From the NCBI GenBank assembly GCA_963767835.1, contig CAVYFY010000015.1:186001-250000 (forward strand): a stretch of 64,000 nt of DNA. Direction: 5' to 3'. The translations under genes and the position numbers were made by a program. The stretch is from SIAQ01 sp963767835. GTDB taxonomy: Bacteria > Planctomycetota > Planctomycetia > Gemmatales > Gemmataceae. Positions 63,079 to 64,000 of this stretch are shown here, in pieces. How positions within the stretch are numbered: position 1 is the stretch's first letter; each line of letters begins with the position of its first letter. The notes beneath the pieces are model-generated. The model made no database searches, was not told where the DNA came from, and was given only the letters and a program-made list of their open reading frames with translations.

Positions 63079-64000
63079 TCAGCGCTTGATCTTGCACTTG
63101 GGGAGGGCCTCCTGCAGCTCCTTGACGCCCGCGTCCGTCACGTTACTACAACTGGTGAGGATCAGCTCCTGGAGTTGTCTGAGTTCCTTCAATTCCTTCA
63201 GCCCCGCGTCCGTCACCTTGGTGGCGCCCAGGCCCAGGGTGGTAAGTTGTTTGAGTTCCTTCAACTCCTTCAGCCCCGCGTCCGTTACCTCGGTGCCGCC
63301 GACGTACAACTTCGTGAGCTGTTTGAGTTCCTTCAAGTCCTTAAGCCCCGCGTCCGTTACCGGGGAGAACTTGAGGTCCAGCGTCGTGATCTGCTTGAAT
63401 TCCTTCAACGCTTTGAGGTCCACGTCCGTCACTCGTTTGTTGCGGGCCAGGTTGACGCCGATCACCGGGTTGCCCGGCTTCGTGTCATCGCGCGTAATCT
63501 TGCCGCCGAGTTCCTCGACGAGTTTGGCCAGATCGTCACCCTTGGCGGCGCCCCAATGGATCTTGCACGTGGGGAGGGCTTTCTGCAACTCCTTGACGCC
63601 CGAATCCGTCACCTGGGTCCGCAGGAGGAAAAGCTCTTTGAGTTCTTTGAGATCCTTCAGCTCCTTCAGTCCTGCGTCTGTCACCTTGGTGCCGGTGAGG
63701 TCCAGCTTCGTGAGCTGTTTGAGTTCTTTCAATTCGCTCAATCCCGCGTCCGTCACAGCGGTCCGCTGGAGGGAAAGTTCTTTGAGTCCTTTGAGTTCCT
63801 TCAGCTCCTTCAGCCCCGCGTCAGTCACATCGGTGCCGCCGAACTGCAACGTTGTCAGCTGTTTGAGTTCCTTCCACTCGATGAAACCCTTACCGGTTAC
63901 CCCCCAGTAGCCGGAAAGGTCCAGCGACGCGAGCTGCTTGAATTGCTTTAACTCCTTCAAAACATCAGACGGCCATGAGGCGGGCGATAGTCCGCCTTTC
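63079..64000 (-). CDS. Leucine-rich-repeat protein, 5' end beyond the window
   Basis: The minus-strand frame is open from the stop at 63079 to the window edge. The visible part is almost wholly LRR units of about 24 residues (VTDAGLKELKELKQLTTLGL type; ten or so repeats). One irregular section (KLVEELGGKITRDDTKPGNP) sits in the middle at about 63455-63540. Such internalin-like or RI-type proteins are abundant in Gemmataceae. No membrane anchor is visible at the C-terminus. The true start lies outside. Confidence 0.82.
   Translation of the reverse strand, partial: KGGLSPASWPSDVLKELKQFKQLASLDLSGYWGVTGKGFIEWKELKQLTTLQFGGTDVTDAGLKELKELKGLKELSLQRTAVTDAGLSELKELKQLTKLDLTGTKVTDAGLKELKDLKELKELFLLRTQVTDSGVKELQKALPTCKIHWGAAKGDDLAKLVEELGGKITRDDTKPGNPVIGVNLARNKRVTDVDLKALKEFKQITTLDLKFSPVTDAGLKDLKELKQLTKLYVGGTEVTDAGLKELKELKQLTTLGLGATKVTDAGLKELKELRQLQELILTSCSNVTDAGVKELQEALPKCKIKR

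Overview
The window is a gene-dense, high-GC bacterial chromosome segment, most likely from a planctomycete of the Gemmataceae/Gemmatales type. Pointers are: a very long SGNH-hydrolase/beta-propeller/discoidin/cupredoxin/cytochrome c fusion of the PVC type; a Ser/Thr kinase with a cysteine-rich N-terminal domain; secreted proteins carrying LEERATP and LEDRTCPS motifs after a short N-terminus; a leucine-rich-repeat protein; the CdsZ-type zinc-ribbon/coiled-coil protein; and many dispersed palindromes. I found no rRNA, tRNA or CRISPR array.

Layout. 1-9.8 kb: end of a DUF559 protein, a sugar isomerase-like protein, DedA, ubiX, purine nucleoside phosphorylase, a secreted STN-like protein, cupin, SDR, dihydroorotase-like, then tsaD and der on the minus strand. 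9.9-17.9 kb: three small secreted minus-strand genes, ilvD, a TPR/glycosyltransferase, a MetE-like protein with a palindrome inside its frame, a class V aminotransferase and a DUF1801 protein. 18.1-25.3 kb: IS110 and IS630 remnants, a secreted TPR protein, trpF (frameshifted), kbl, and an ISKra4-type element flanked by two broken genes. 25.3-33.1 kb: hflC-hflK, an ArsC/Spx-like gene with an in-frame TGA where the first CxxC cysteine is expected, a frameshifted kinase, thrS, a lipoprotein and a small gene with a possibly leaderless promoter. 33.5-39.2 kb: the PVC fusion protein and a candidate toxin-antitoxin pair. 39.2-44.1 kb: dnaG-rpoD, a terminator, then the cdsZ-like gene and a membrane protein. 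44.5-51.8 kb: a thioredoxin-fold protein without cysteines, an esterase, a GGDEF-PilZ protein and a divergent FHA-GAF-SpoIIE phosphatase. 51.8-64 kb: a giant VWA/STN/TPR secreted protein with Met-Ala-Gly tandem repeats, manA-like, glycosyltransferase, NTase-HD protein, DUF188, a coupled DUF5678/retropepsin/amidohydrolase set and the start of an LRR protein.

Three themes stand out. First, a candidate selenoprotein (27291-27641, minus): strong ribosome binding site, TGA at the CxxC position, and a hairpin placed as in bacterial SECIS elements. Second, at least ten long, often perfect inverted repeats of unrelated sequence lie between genes and in two places have entered or extended coding frames. 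Third, about nine frame breaks in otherwise conserved genes (der, trpF, kinase, giant VWA protein and others), several in short homopolymer or dinucleotide runs, which look more like uncorrected assembly indels than real decay; starts and ends of those genes are given for the repaired frame.
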